Source: Spirodela intermedia
Lineage: Eukaryota; Streptophyta; Magnoliopsida; Alismatales; Araceae
NCBI GenBank assembly: GCA_902729315.2
Contig: LR746268.1
Location: 5,067,501-5,131,500 of the forward strand
DNA: 64,000 nucleotides
Direction of reading: 5' to 3'
Part shown: positions 43,208-55,701 of the stretch, piece by piece
Layout: each line of letters starts with the position of its first letter
Position numbering within the stretch: the stretch's first letter is position 1
Notes under the pieces: generated by a model
Databases searched by the model: none
What the model was told of the DNA's origin: nothing
The model's input: the letters and a program-made list of their open reading frames with translations, nothing else
Translations under genes and position numbers: made by a program

Positions 43208-45388
43208 ATGGAATGCAATCGGGATGAGGCTCTTCGGGCCAGAGAGATTGCTGAGATTAAGTTCATGGCAAAGGATATTGCTGGTGCTAAAAGGCTTGCA
43301 TTACAGGCACAGAGGCTTTATCCTGAGTTGGATGGTATTTCCCAGATGATTGCAACCCTGAATATCCATCTCTGTGGAGAGGCAGTGATTAATGGGGAGA
43401 AGGATTGGTACTCTGTCCTAGATCTCAATGCGTCAGCTGATGAAGAAATGGTTAAGAAACAATATAGGAAGTTTGCTCTGATGCTTCATCCTGATAAGAA
43501 CAAATCAGTAGGCGCTGAAGGAGCTTTCAAGCTCATTTCAGAGGCTTGGAGTATACTTTCAGATGGGAGTAGGAGAATGGCATATGATCAGAAGGTAAAC
43601 GCAAAAGGATATAAACTGGGAGATTCACAGCCTAACGAAGGTCCTTATTCAAATGCTACAAATGGCTTCCAGAATTTTGAAAAAAGTCCGAGCTCTAGTG
43701 AGAGGACAGAGAAAAGCTCTTCTTGTGGTGCTCCCTCCGCCATTCCACATCTCGATACGTTCTGGACTTCGTGCAACCACTGCAAAATGCAATATGAATA
43801 TCTCCGAATTTACGTCAACCACAATCTTCTCTGTCCAAGCTGCCATGAGCCCTTTTTGGCATTTGAGATCCCAGTTCCTCTTAACAGAACTAGTTCTTCT
43901 ATTCCCTGGGCTACGAAGAAGCATCAGCGGGGTTCAAACCGTCGTGAAGCAAAGCAGAGCTCTTACGGCCATGAGAAGACATCATCGATTCCAGGTACGA
44001 ACTTCCAGAATGGCGCATTTTACAGTTCCACGGGATCATTTTCCACTTGTGCTCAGACAGTCAATCTGGTTCATCAGACTTGTGAAAAAGTGAGAAAGGA
44101 GCATGAGCCTGGAGCGGCCGGAAAAAGGCAGAAAGCCACTCAGAGGAAATCTAGGCGTGAGGAGTATTCAGAAATCTGTCATGCAGGGTATTCCAATTAT
44201 TATGCCTACAGCATGGAACGTCTTAACAACCCCAGCAAGAAAAGCATGCGTGGACGTGAGGTGCTTGACTGTAGAACAGACCATTCGGAGGGAGCCACTC
44301 TTCCTGGTACCGTCCACGTATCCTTCCACAACGTCGTTGACCTTGTTAGAACGGAAGGGGTCGGAGGTGACCATGCGGATCACGGCAAGGCTAGAGTGAA
44401 CGGTAGGCACAGTAGTGGCGCAGGCAAAGGCTTTGGCCATGTGGATATTCGAAATATGTTAATTCTGAAGGGCAAAACTGTGGTTTGGAAGAAATTAGAG
44501 GAATGGAATGCCAAATTCGCAGCAGAGAAAGCAAGGCAAAAAGGTGATAAAGGGAGAATGGCGGCCGAAGGAGACCAACTGGGCGCATCCACAACCAAAC
44601 GTGCTCCTGATGACACCCATGGGCATAACGACAAGCCGCCTGGTCGTGAAGGTCTATCGATGAACGTCCCCGACCCGGATTTCCACGACTTTGATGAGGA
44701 TCGCTCAGAGAGATCCTTTGAAGCGGATCAGGTGTGGGCCACATATGACGACGAGGATGGGATGCCGCGCTTCTATGCTATGATCCAGAAAGTTGTGTCC
44801 TTTGAGCCCTTCAGGGTTCGACTGAGCTTTCTCAACTCCAAAAGCAACAGCGAATTCGGCCCGTTGAACTGGGTCGGCTCGGGCTTCACCAAGACTTGCG
44901 GAGATTTCAGAGTAGGCAAGTACCAGATCCATGACACCGTGAACATCTTCTCTCACCGGGTGAGGTGGGAGAAAGGGCCCCGTGGAGTCGTCAGAGTTGT
45001 TCCTCGGAAGGGTGACATTTGGGCCGTTTATAAGAATTGGTGCCCCGATTGGAACGAGCACACCCCAGACGAGCTTGTCCATCAATATGAAATGGTTCAA
45101 GTGGTGGAGGATTACAGTGAAGAAGGTGTGTGCGTCACCCCCTTGGTCAAGGTCACCGGTTTCAAGACAGTCTTCTGTGGACGCCCCGATCCCAGGGAGG
45201 TAAGAAGGATTCCAAGGGAGGAGATGTTCCGCTTCTCCCATCAGGTTCCGTATTTTACGCTGACAGGTGAAGAAGCTGAGAACGTCCCAAGGGGGTCTTG
45301 CGAGCTAGACCCAGCAGCTACCCCTTTGGAGATTCTTCAGGTGTTAGCTGAACCCGAGGAAGACATGGCAGGTGGTTCTGAGAAATAG
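43208..45388 (+). CDS. J-domain protein with C-terminal DUF3444
   Basis: A single exon encodes 726 aa. I place the start at 43208 (MECNRDEALRAREIAE) rather than the in-frame ATG at 43142, because family members begin with this MECN-type motif. Domains: a helical N-terminus (1-60), a J domain (about 66-128) with HPD at 94-96 for stimulating Hsp70 ATPase, a cysteine pair region (TSCNHCKMQYEY ... LLCPSCHEPFLAFE) resembling a zinc ribbon, a long basic low-complexity middle, and DUF3444 near the C-terminus (FEADQVWATYDDEDGMPRFY; GDIWAVYKNW). This architecture is typical of a plant J-protein subfamily whose clients are largely unknown. The lack of introns in the coding part is usual for the group. 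Confidence 0.93.
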   Translation: MECNRDEALRAREIAEIKFMAKDIAGAKRLALQAQRLYPELDGISQMIATLNIHLCGEAVINGEKDWYSVLDLNASADEEMVKKQYRKFALMLHPDKNKSVGAEGAFKLISEAWSILSDGSRRMAYDQKVNAKGYKLGDSQPNEGPYSNATNGFQNFEKSPSSSERTEKSSSCGAPSAIPHLDTFWTSCNHCKMQYEYLRIYVNHNLLCPSCHEPFLAFEIPVPLNRTSSSIPWATKKHQRGSNRREAKQSSYGHEKTSSIPGTNFQNGAFYSSTGSFSTCAQTVNLVHQTCEKVRKEHEPGAAGKRQKATQRKSRREEYSEICHAGYSNYYAYSMERLNNPSKKSMRGREVLDCRTDHSEGATLPGTVHVSFHNVVDLVRTEGVGGDHADHGKARVNGRHSSGAGKGFGHVDIRNMLILKGKTVVWKKLEEWNAKFAAEKARQKGDKGRMAAEGDQLGASTTKRAPDDTHGHNDKPPGREGLSMNVPDPDFHDFDEDRSERSFEADQVWATYDDEDGMPRFYAMIQKVVSFEPFRVRLSFLNSKSNSEFGPLNWVGSGFTKTCGDFRVGKYQIHDTVNIFSHRVRWEKGPRGVVRVVPRKGDIWAVYKNWCPDWNEHTPDELVHQYEMVQVVEDYSEEGVCVTPLVKVTGFKTVFCGRPDPREVRRIPREEMFRFSHQVPYFTLTGEEAENVPRGSCELDPAATPLEILQVLAEPEEDMAGGSEK

Positions 45389-47976
45389 TCAGCTGCTTGA
45401 CCAAGAGTATGTCTCCGCCTCATGAATCTCGAATTGCTGATTTATAGCGAACACATTCCGGCCTTTTTACGTTTTCATTATCGCACCCCTCATGTCCCTA
45501 TTTACACTGATGGTTGAGATCTACCTATGACGGAGCAAACTTTTTATATATATTTTTTATTTTTTATATGTTCACCTATGAGGATATTAACAAGTCACCT
45601 CTAACGGTAGGAGCTGCAAGACGTTGACGTGGATAGGGATGCTTGAATACACATTAACATTTATATGCATTAAACATAGATGTATGTATCATAAGTATGC
45701 GCCATGGTAGTATTATGCTTGTGTACTTTAAACTTCGCTCTTTATGCCTTGGTGCAACACTTTCCAAATCATTCCTTCCATGAATGCGGGATATTTGTTT
45801 GTGTGATGAAAGAGTAATGTGGCCATGGAAATCATTCCTTTCCAATCCCTGCCTGCTCAGGAACTCATGCACTGTGTCGCTGGCATACTCGTAAATCAAA
45901 CGGTCATTTAAACTCGAATTCTAGTACTTTTTCTCAGTTTTCTTCTTGTGATGCTGATTGGTTTCTTTGTTCATGGTATGATACAACTGAAACCCTTAAC
46001 CCCTACTAAGCCCCCTCCCCATTGATTTAGATCCAGACATAAATCATACAATAGAGCTCGTAAATGAGAACCAAAGTGGTCCTGGCCAGCAGGTGGGCGG
46101 GGGCGAGTTTTAGCTGTGTGCCAGAAAGAACAAAACTTGAAGCCAAATTTTTACAGGGGAAAGGATGATGATACTCTGAGCAAATCTAAGGAAGAAAATC
46201 GGGCTATATAGTTTGAAAGCAGAAGTCAAGTTTGAGTCAAGTTGTTCTGCCACCTGAGAAGCAGAGAAAAGTAGATGGAACCAGAGAAGTTCACATAGTA
46301 GTAGTACATCACTGATGGGAAGGAAACCGAAGTGCATTCCTCCTCTGTGATCCGGTTCCTTGGTAGGAAGTTGAAGAAGTCCTCATTCTGACCTGACATT
46401 TTTTTTATTTAATTTTTTTTGTTGGATAAAATTGTCAGCAAGGTGTAAAAACAATTAGAAAAAGGAAAAGAACATAAATGGGAGAGTAAAAGGGAATTTG
46501 GAACGTCGATACAATTAAAAATAAGTAAACCGAATGGAGGAAGAAGTAGACATCACTGCATATATGTAATGTGATTGGATGGCGTTTTAACTTTAATTGC
46601 ATGCTTGCTCGGATCTGAAATAATATGTTCAACTGATTTCTCAATCATATATTAATCTCATGTTGACTTAGGAAAAGGCTTCTTTTTAGCAAAGCATGGG
46701 ACAATAGCAACTATAAGCTATAAAGGGCCAATGCCCGGCATTGCTAGTTAAAGCTGGGTCTCAAGTGCTAGTGCTCAGATTGCACACTTTTAGACAACAA
46801 AATCACGACTTCCATGCAAGTCTTTGCAAGCAGTTTTTTCATACAGAAAATAACCCCTATTTTTCAAACCGTGATGGATGCTGTTACTCAAGTCTTGACC
46901 ACAAGGTTCTAACAAGAACTGATAACTCATGTGACATTAATTCGAGTTACAGCAGTTTCGTACACTTTGGCGTTCAACAGTAGAGTCTAAAGATAATGAT
47001 TTTCCATTACTAAAAAAGTCAACGGAGACGATAGAGGTGTGGCACATTTTATCTTCATGAAGAAAGGAAAGTAGGAAAAAAGAAAAAGAAAAGAAGAAGA
47101 ATCTGATGAATAAATTAGAGACATTGATGTCCTACCACCGTAGCATGAATCTGATGTCAAGCAACACCAATTTGATATGCAAACTAAAGGAGAAAGGTCA
47201 CTGAATGCTTCGATTGAAATCGTTCAGCGCATAAAACGAATAGAGATGAAATCTTTGATGAAGGAAAGACCATTATTTGACTCTAATGTAAGAAACACTT
47301 AAAGGAGTTGACTTTAGATCTTTACAACTTAGAGCTCACACTTGCACAGTGACTCGAGCTGCAGCATTTAACTTCCTAACCTACGGTTTTCAATGAGAAA
47401 TGGAAAGCTCTATCCTCTCAACATCTCAACGTCAAATCAAATGCCAGCCTCTGCAATTCACTCACGTGCATGAACCCAAAGTCCATGAAGAAAATCTTCT
47501 GATGTCACCCTTTGGACATCACAGAAATATGTCAGAGCTCATAGATTTCTGGAAGCAGTATTTTTATTTATTTTTTCATCCAAAAGCGATAAAAATTTAT
47601 GTATTTTCTAGGCTATGCCTGCAGCCTACTCAGTCAAGACAATCCTCCACATTAATACAGCACAACAAACGAAGAAAGATAAGGTATAATCTTGGCTGGG
47701 CGATTTTTATTGAATCAATCAATTCAAAGGCAAAATCAATCGACCAAATACTACACTTGTTCAGAAAATGGGAGAGGAGAGATCAGAAGCCGCTCTCAAA
47801 AGTCAAATGATCAATCATGTCTACGATGGGGACCAGGTCAACAAGGAGAACATCGACCGACATTGAATAGAGGGCCTACAAGAAAAGCAGTAATTGGGGG
47901 GTGGGGGGCAAGAAAAGAATAGCGAATAATATGGAGATAGAAAAGTGTGTTACCTATCTTCCTTTTTCTTCAAAAT
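45389..47976. other. 2.6 kb AT-rich intergenic region
   Basis: It lies between two convergent genes, the J-protein (plus) and acetolactate synthase (minus), so it holds both 3' ends. Open frames are short and unlike known proteins. I see no tRNA, repeat array or element. Confidence 0.6.
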
Positions 47977-49962
47977 TCAGTAGGAAGTCCTTCCATCTCC
48001 TTCAATGATCACATCTTTAAAGGCGCCACCACTCGGAATCATGGGTAGCACATGTTCCTGGTGAGGCACAATTATGTCCAGCAGGTACGGCCCTGGGGTC
48101 TCCAGCATCTTTCTAATGGCCTCTCTGACTTGTCCCTTCTTTGTCACCCTTGCAGCAGGTATGCTGAACCCTTTGGCAAGGGTCACGAAGTCGGGAAAGA
48201 TCTCGGATTCATTCTGGGGATTCCCAAGATAGGTATGCGCCCGATTGGCCTTGTAGAATCGGTCCTCCCACTGGACCACCATGCCCAAGTGCTGGTTGTT
48301 CAGCACCATGATCTTGATCGGGAGGTTCTCCACCCGTATCATGGCCAATTCTTGAATGTTCATGAGGAAGCTTCCATCTCCATCAATGTCCACAACGACT
48401 GCGCCAGGATTCCCAACAGCGGCACCAGCTATGGCAGGCAACCCGAAGCCCATAGCGCCCAAGCCGGCGGATGAGAGCCACTGACGAGGCCTCTTGTAGG
48501 TGTACCACTGGGCTGCCCACATCTGGTGCTGCCCAACGCCGGTGGCGATGATGGCCTCGCCGTTTGTCAACTCGTCCAATTGCTGAATGGCGTACTGAGG
48601 AGGGATCAAGTCTCCAAAGGTCTTGAAGTCCAGAGGGTACTTGGCCTTCTGGTGGTCGAGCTCCTCCCTCCAGGCGGAGAAGTCGAGCTTCCGGTGAGAT
48701 CCACTCTCTTCCAACAATTCGTTCAGGCCTTGGAGCGCCAGCTTCACATCGCCACAGATGGAGACATGGGGTTGCTTGTTCTTCCCGATCTCTGCAGGGT
48801 CGATATCGATGTGCACGATTTTGGATCGGCTGGCGAACGCCTCCACCTTCCCTGTGACTCGATCGTCAAACCTCACGCCGAAGGCAAGCAGGAGATCTGA
48901 TCCGTCGATGGCGTAATTAGCGTACACCGTCCCGTGCATGCCCAGCATCTTCAGCGAGAGGTCGTCCGACGTAGGGTACACGCCGAGTCCCATCAGGGTG
49001 CTGGCGACGGGGATGCCCGTGAGCTCCACGAAGCGCCTCAGCTCCTCGGAGGAGTTCACGCAGCCGCCGCCGACGTAGAGGACAGGCTTCTTCGACTCGG
49101 AGAGAAGGCGGAGGATCTGCTCCAGGTGGTCGCGTTGGGGAGGCTTCGGGAGGCGAGAGACATACCCATGGAGGCGCATAGGCTGGTCCCATACAGGAAT
49201 GGCAAGCTGCTGCTGGATGTCCTTGGGGATGTCGATCAGAACGGGGCCAGGCCGTCCAGAGCTGGCCAGGAAGAAGGCCTCGCGGACCACGCGAGGTATG
49301 TCGTCCACATTCAGCACCAGGTAGTTGTGCTTGGTAATGGAGCGGGTGACCTCCACGATCGGAGTCTCCTGGAAGGCATCAGTGCCGATCATTCTTCGTG
49401 GAACCTGCCCGGTGATGGCCACGAGGGGGACGCTGTCCAGTAAGGCGTCGGCGAGGCCGCTGACGAGATTGGTGGCGCCGGGGCCGGAGGTGGCGATGCA
49501 GACGCCGGGGCGGCCGGTGGAGCGGGCGTAGCCCTCGGCGGCGAAGATCTCCCCCTGTTCGTGGCGGAAGAGGTGGTTGACGATGGTAGGTGATCGGGTG
49601 AGGGCCTGGTGGATCTCCATGGAGGCTCCCCCGGGGTAGGCGAAGACGTCGGTGACGCCCTCCCGCTCGAGCGCCTCTACGAGGATGTCCGCGCCTTTGC
49701 GCGGCTCGCCGGCGGCGTAGTGGCGCACGGTGGGGTCCGCGGCGGGAGGGGCGACGGGCTTGGGGGAGTCGGAGTGGAGGACGCTGGTGATGGTGGTGGT
49801 CCGCGGGAGGAGAGGGGAGGAGGGATGCAGAAGAGCAGGGAAGGGGATTCGATTGGGAGGACATAGAAGGCGGGAATGGGAGCTTGAGGTGGAGAAGGAG
49901 CTCGGCCAGATCTTGGACAGGGTCGCCGTCGCCGTCGCCGCCGCCGCCGCCGTCGACGCCAT
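47977..49962 (-). CDS. ALS: Acetolactate (acetohydroxyacid) synthase, chloroplast catalytic subunit
   Basis: A single exon encodes 661 aa, close to the usual 640-670. The enzyme joins two pyruvates, or pyruvate and 2-oxobutyrate, in the first shared step of valine, leucine and isoleucine synthesis in plastids, using thiamine diphosphate, FAD and magnesium. The first 70 or so residues are rich in Ala, Thr, Ser and Pro with few acids, as in a transit peptide. Then come the catalytic Glu region ([18 protein letters not shown]), the FAD-binding middle (RFDDRVTG) and the thiamine motif ([20 protein letters not shown] ... NN). Start chosen at MASTAAAA; the frame extends upstream without a good ATG. 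The positions that change in herbicide resistance all carry the sensitive residue. The gene is head-to-head with the zinc-finger gene. Confidence 0.97.
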   Translation of the reverse strand: MASTAAAAATATATLSKIWPSSFSTSSSHSRLLCPPNRIPFPALLHPSSPLLPRTTTITSVLHSDSPKPVAPPAADPTVRHYAAGEPRKGADILVEALEREGVTDVFAYPGGASMEIHQALTRSPTIVNHLFRHEQGEIFAAEGYARSTGRPGVCIATSGPGATNLVSGLADALLDSVPLVAITGQVPRRMIGTDAFQETPIVEVTRSITKHNYLVLNVDDIPRVVREAFFLASSGRPGPVLIDIPKDIQQQLAIPVWDQPMRLHGYVSRLPKPPQRDHLEQILRLLSESKKPVLYVGGGCVNSSEELRRFVELTGIPVASTLMGLGVYPTSDDLSLKMLGMHGTVYANYAIDGSDLLLAFGVRFDDRVTGKVEAFASRSKIVHIDIDPAEIGKNKQPHVSICGDVKLALQGLNELLEESGSHRKLDFSAWREELDHQKAKYPLDFKTFGDLIPPQYAIQQLDELTNGEAIIATGVGQHQMWAAQWYTYKRPRQWLSSAGLGAMGFGLPAIAGAAVGNPGAVVVDIDGDGSFLMNIQELAMIRVENLPIKIMVLNNQHLGMVVQWEDRFYKANRAHTYLGNPQNESEIFPDFVTLAKGFSIPAARVTKKGQVREAIRKMLETPGPYLLDIIVPHQEHVLPMIPSGGAFKDVIIEGDGRTSY

Positions 49963-50370
49963 CTCGTCGGAGAAGACGCTCACTCTCTCTCTCCCTCTAG
50001 GAGTAACGAGGGTTTTGGTGACGTGTGGTCCGCGGGCGATAAGTCCTGCCCATCTCTTCGTTAACCTGATCCCTCTAACCAGGAATTGATTATCATGTAC
50101 CGTAGAAAAGGCAGTTTGTGGACGATCCAGATGGACGGTGATCTCGAAGTGGAGCTGGAGTTTCTTTGATTTATTTAGAGTGTTATGGCGGAGGAGCAGA
50201 CCGAAGGGTGCACTCTGAGAAGGATAGAGTTCGAGCTGGGGTATTTCGGGAATACCCGGGACTCGTCGGCGATTCCCCCCCAACGATTCTGCCTCCGATT
50301 CAAAAATGTTTCTTGCTGTCGCTGCAAAACTGTCGCAAGAGGGTGAGGGAGGGCGGAAGAGCGGAGTGAG
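49963..50370. promoter_or_regulatory. Shared divergent promoter region of ALS and the zinc-finger gene
   Basis: The start codons of two genes on opposite strands are 408 bp apart. The interval must hold both leaders and both core promoters. CT-rich sequence (49978-50000) lies in the ALS leader. Sharing of control elements is inferred from spacing alone. Confidence 0.55.
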
Positions 50371-53300
50371 ATGGAGGTGGAGGGAAAGGAGGAGGGGGGT
50401 TTAGGGTTTCCGCACTGGGTGGCATGTCTCCGGAAGGTCGGGCCACACGACCCATTTTTCACGGCCGGGAATGCCGAGCGGGAGCTTCTCGCTAAACAGG
50501 TGATTTCGCTCTCCCTCTTAACCCAGCGACTAAACGACTTTCGATACGTGCTGCCTCTGTTCCGTTCTTTGTTGCCGGAAGAGCGTCGGCTTCGTCGATC
50601 GCGCATCATTAGCTTAGGTTGGCTTTTGGAGAGGCACGTTGGTATCTTCGGTGCTTGCATCGTGGCCGTTCGTAGTGAATTATATTCTATTAATTGCATG
50701 TTTTCCTGAACGGTTTTTATTTTCATAATTTTTTTTCCATAAGAACGTCGATAAGAGCTTCTTACGCAGGCTACTAAGTTTACAGGAGCTTACAAGGTAT
50801 TTATTGAAGCAGTTGCTTTCGATAGATGTAAGATTTTATAACTCGTACGTTTGGAATGACTACAGTTGAAACTAAATTTTGACATTGTTTTATTCTATAG
50901 ACGGATCACTTTTATGGATTTAACGCATCAATTTTTTTTTATCTAATCTAGATTATGCGTGAATGAAACGTTAGAGAAAAGGGCCTGGTCTTTGTAGAAT
51001 TATTGATAATTAATAGCCTTTTCATGCAAAGACCTGCATCGACCATTGTTTGGACTATTGATGCCATCTTATGTGTCGGCTAAGGAGTCAATCAATCATA
51101 GGCGCTACATAAGAGATATCAGTGGAGGTGATCTGTAAGCGATCTGCTCAACCGCAAGTATAGAGTTTCAATTTTTTAAACTAATGTGCATTTACTTGTG
51201 CAACCCCATGACAACAAGTGTATGGTCAGTAAGGGCGTCACCTGGGTCTTTCTTCGTTCGTGGATTTCATTCTAGTAAGCATCTGGATCTTTGAAATGGG
51301 ATGCTTGCACTTTGAACTGTTATTCTTGAATTTCATCAAAAGAAAATGGTTCCACGAAAGTACAATTTTTGAGTTTTTAATTCTTTTCAATTAATCATTT
51401 CTCTTGGGGTTTTAGGTGGAGTCTGACTTGGAAATGTTTAATCTCCATGTAGCTTACATTAGATCTGACGGAAGATGAAAGATTTCAGCTTCAATCCATG
51501 GAAGATGCAGAAGGAGAGTACGTGCTGTTTAAACTAGTTTCTTCTCTGTTAAGCTGTGTGGCAAGGATACTGTTTATGAATTTTTCTTTCATTCATTTCT
51601 CTTGATGGTTGCTTTGTATCAGAGTGGAAAAGATAACTTATTCGAGCAAAAGTTGACGAATGATATTTTTTTCTGCATTGAAAACGACGTTTTTATAGCA
51701 TCATGATAATTACAAGGTTTAGTGTACACACATGACATCACCGCAAAACGTACTATCCTCATTCTCCTTTGGACTATGTATTGCAGTTGACGGATCACAA
51801 AAGGAAGAGATTAATTTTGTAAAGATCCCGTCATTATGGAAATGTAAACCCGATAGAAAAATTATGCCAATTCATTTACATTCTTCTTTCGTGATAGGTC
51901 AAAAGTTTATCTCACCTAAGTAGTTGTTGAAACGGGATTGGAGGTTCCTTTTGGAGTTTCTTGGTGATATTGTTCAGTTCGCCTTCTTGTTTAGGAATGT
52001 GGTTCATTACCCTCTTTTTAGTATCAAAGAGGATCCAGATTTGAAAAGGTGTTTTGATTATGTTCTTTCCTGAAGACGACGATGGTGAATTTTTAGATGA
52101 CTACGTATCTTCACAAAGTTGCCCTTAACTGATTTGGAGTAATTGTTGATAAAATGCACTTGTGTCATGCCACGTGGGTCGTGGGCGATTCGGTCAAAGA
52201 TGTTATTCTTTTGGGATGAGAGGCTATATAAGCCTTGTTGGCAGTTTTCCACGTAATTTTCATGGATAGAAGGCCTTATGGACGCCTCTGTGGGCTACTT
52301 TTCGAATGTTTCAGCATGATGACAGTGGGTTCTCCTCTTTTCATATTTTTATTACTGAAATATATCACCTTTCCTGAAACCCTCTAGTGATGTTTACTAC
52401 AGTTGTTTCTTAATATTCACGAAATGTCTCAGACCTGAGCTTTCAGTAGCAATGGGTTACACCTACTTTAACTTGGAAAGGGTCTTCTTCTTCTTTATTT
52501 TTCTTTGCATTTATCTAAAACTGCATATCTTTTGCGTTCACTCTTCCTTTGTTCTTTCTTATCAAAGGCTATATATGTTTCTCCTCAGACTGGCCGCACA
52601 TTGGTCTCTTTCCTAGCAAATTTCTCAATGCCATCATAAGCCCTAACCAATTTAACCAAAATGAGCTGTTAAGCTTATCAATCCTCTGTGCGATGTGAGA
52701 AAGAATCTGCTTTGTTTCTGTGCAACTGATTATTAGGATCATCCTATTGTTTTGCCGGTAGATATTATATTTTAACAATGTCCAGAAAATTTGACTCATC
52801 ATAGGTGTAGTCATGTGTTACGACCCTACTGATAGCATACTGTGATGGAAAAGGAGGTCACGTGCGAAGCACTCGGGAGAAACTTCAGGAGACTTCCACA
52901 GAATCGGATGTCTCAGATGAGAATAACAGAGGAATATAAGTAGAGCTCTAAGGAACGGAATGAGGGGATGGAAAGCCAAGACTAAGAGAGGCAGGGGATC
53001 GTCTCGAATCCCATCCCCACCCCCCACTTCTCTCCTTCCCTTCTATTTCGATAGAACCCCCATTCTGACGCTCTATCAACACTACACTGTCCTAGGTTGC
53101 TAAATCAATATTGTTGATTTTCTTTCCCCTGATTCATTCCGATCCGATCCCACCAAAGAGGATCGTATCATCATGCTTGCTTATCTTATACTCTCATATT
53201 TCCTTTAATTACTTTTTGTTAAGGCAAGTGAATTGTAGCAAGTGATGAACACGGAATGGCTCCTAGATGTCAACACTTGCTTAGTGTGAGGACGTCATTT

Positions 53301-54928
53301 TATCTTCAGGAAAAAACTTCCGATTGATGAATTATTTCTCTATCGCTCAGTTTATTTAATCAGTATCATGATGACTGATGTTCGAAAATGGTAATATATG
53401 GCTTGCCGTACACAACCTTCTTGGGTTTTGCCTGGTGTCTGTGGGGTTCATCAACAAATTCCTCTCTATTCCCTTTCCCTGAAAAAGAAAAAAAAAAAGA
53501 ATTTTTTTTGGACCATGTCGTAATCAAGGTTTAGAAAATCATCTAATCATGTACCATTTCCTTATCTTTTCTCACCCTTGCAGTTGTGTACATTAATTTT
53601 TTTTATCAATTTATTCATCACTTTGTTGCTTTGTATCTCTCAGAGAATGTGATTTTGTTAACTTCTCTCAAAAGATATTTCGTACACCTAATATTGTGAA
53701 ATCTGCATATAGGGGTGTATTTTGCCCGATTGTTGGGTGTGGTGCTCGGCTGAAATCATTGAATGACTTCGAAGATCACTACAACGCGCGGCATACTGCA
53801 TCTTGTTCTGTGTGCTCAAGAGTATTCCCTACGTCACGTTTGCTGAGTATACATGTCTCTGAAGCCCATGACTCTTTCTTTCAGGCAAAAGTTGCACGTG
53901 GGTTTCCCATGGTAAGCTCCTTTCTTTGCAGTTAATTATTCAAGACTCCGTTCTTTTATTTTTCAGAAAGCTTTTTTATTGTTTTTTGCTCCACAAGTGT
54001 TATCGAGTCTTTTCTCCTATGAAACACACAAGATTTGTCCAGTTGCGTGGTTAACTCCTCTGTGAAATCTCTCTATTTTACGAAGATCAGCCTTGGTTGG
54101 ACCAGCAGTCTGACTCTGAAAATGCCCAGCAAAATGAGTCGGCTTATGATTGTATTGGTTGCATGGATTCACGTCAGTAAGAACAGTGCAGCTCTTATTC
54201 TCATAGTTTTTAGGAAGTCTAAGGGTAGACCACCCACAAGTTTCTAAAACAAAACTTATTTGTCCTAGCCGTTCTTCGTTTTCATCATCAATACACGAAC
54301 AGTAAGAAATTAATGTTATCTAGTGACTGAATCCCATACGTCATCCTCAAATCTACATCAATCTTATGTTGGACAAAAGAATGAGAGAAATTTCAATAAT
54401 CGTATGTCATAAAGCATGCATTAATGAATCCTTATCGTGAGAAGTTGTAAATGTTGAGTGAACCAGTTTGAGTGTCTGGTGGAAGGCTGCGGGGTGAAGC
54501 TGAAGAGTTATCAGAGCCGGCATCAACACCTTGTTGATAAGCACAAGTTTCCAGCATCCTTCCAGTTTTTCAGGAAGGCGAACCCCTCCAAGAGACAGAG
54601 GCAGAAGAATCATCACAAACAGGTGGCAGCACCCCGGCGGGAGAAACCAAAGGACGAGATGGAGGTGGAAGTCACTGTCTCTGAGGAGCGGAAGCAGAAC
54701 AGGCGTCGCAAGCAAGCTTCACAGAGGAGAGGGGAGATGATGGAAACGCGCATGATAGTCGACGAGCAGATGGATGATCTCGTCTTGGGGGTTTTAAAGC
54801 TGAGCACATCCAACTCCGCGCCTTCCTCAATCAGCTTCGGCCATCGCCATGCCCGGGGCTTCCAATTCCTTCCTCGGTCCATTGAACGCAGTAAGAAGAC
54901 CGTCCCACCCACCGATGGGAACGTATAG
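50371..54928 (+). CDS. C2H2 zinc-finger protein, ZNF511-like
   Basis: Four exons, 50371-50499, 51453-51517, 53644-53911 and 54467-54928, give 307 aa in consistent phase. The N-terminus ([21 protein letters not shown]) is followed by [16 protein letters not shown]. The zinc fingers are [43 protein letters not shown] and [23 protein letters not shown]. The ...[12 protein letters not shown] continuation is typical of ZNF511 relatives. The tail is basic and low-complexity with a nuclear-localisation look ([16 protein letters not shown]). The molecular role of the plant members is not established; nucleic acid binding is an inference from the fingers. The acceptor before 54467 has a weak pyrimidine tract, so that junction is less sure. 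Confidence 0.85.
51518..53643 (+). other. 2.1 kb AT-rich intron of the zinc-finger gene
   Basis: It joins GEECDFVNF across the exon boundary, with a GTACG donor and a CTCTCAG acceptor. No element or RNA gene is visible. Short frames on both strands are not recognised. Confidence 0.65.
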
Positions 54929-55618
54929 GTCTTGGTCTCTCATCACACGAAGTCTCTTCGCCCATCTCCTTCTCAACGAGTGGCGGCGAGACCAGTATCT
55001 CCTTCCCTGGTGTCATTGCTCCGAGGTCACTTCGAAGATAAGCATGCATGCCTCCTTCGTCAGTGATGTAAAAAGGGGCTGAGAGCTCCGAGCTTTGTAC
55101 AACTAAGAGCGTGTTCATTATACAATATGAGCGAGTTCATAGGATCGATGTTAGCGTATAAGGCTCTGCGATCGGGTCAAAACGGCGCTCCTCTCGCTGT
55201 ATCATCCACTGAAGGTGAAGCCAAAGCAGGGGGGTCGGGGATGCTGGTCTTCGAACCCGAGTCCGAAAAATATGAGGTCAACCCATCGATCATGCTCTTC
55301 TAGGAAACAAAGCACTGATGATATCAGGAAAGACAATTGCACGGGGGGAAGGCGAGAGAGAGAGAGAGAGAGAGAGAGACGAGTAGCCACTGATGGTTCA
55401 CAACCAGTCCCAGGCAATGGGCATGAACAGGAGGCCCTCTCTGGAGGATTTCCACCTGGCAATGGATGAGCAGAGGTGCCGCCGACTGCTGCATGCGTTC
55501 TCTCCTCCTGCACCGTTCCTGTGGCGTGGAAGAGGAGATTTCAATCGGGTCAGTCTTTGCCTCCATGTGATCAACGACTCTTGAAACCATAAGATTTGTA
55601 AACCTACCACGGAGGGAA

Positions 55619-55675
<57 letters not shown>

Positions 55676-55701
55676 GTTCGAGGCTAACCGGAAGGAGAGG
55701 T
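54929..55701. other. Convergent 3' ends of the zinc-finger and F-box genes, two GA tracts
   Basis: It contains a GA tract at about 55354-55379 and a longer one at about 55627-55670 (CT on the F-box sense strand, about 35-75 bp past its stop). A 63-codon frame from the ATG at 55393 on the plus strand is not recognised. Confidence 0.6.

Noticed and set aside
49379-49864. 161-codon minus frame inside ALS
   Set aside because: It lies wholly within the ALS coding sequence in another frame; His/Arg/Pro-rich shadow of GC-rich codons.
49963-50283. 107-codon N-terminal extension of ALS
   Set aside because: There is no suitable ATG, and the extension would block the transit peptide. The MASTAAAA start is typical.
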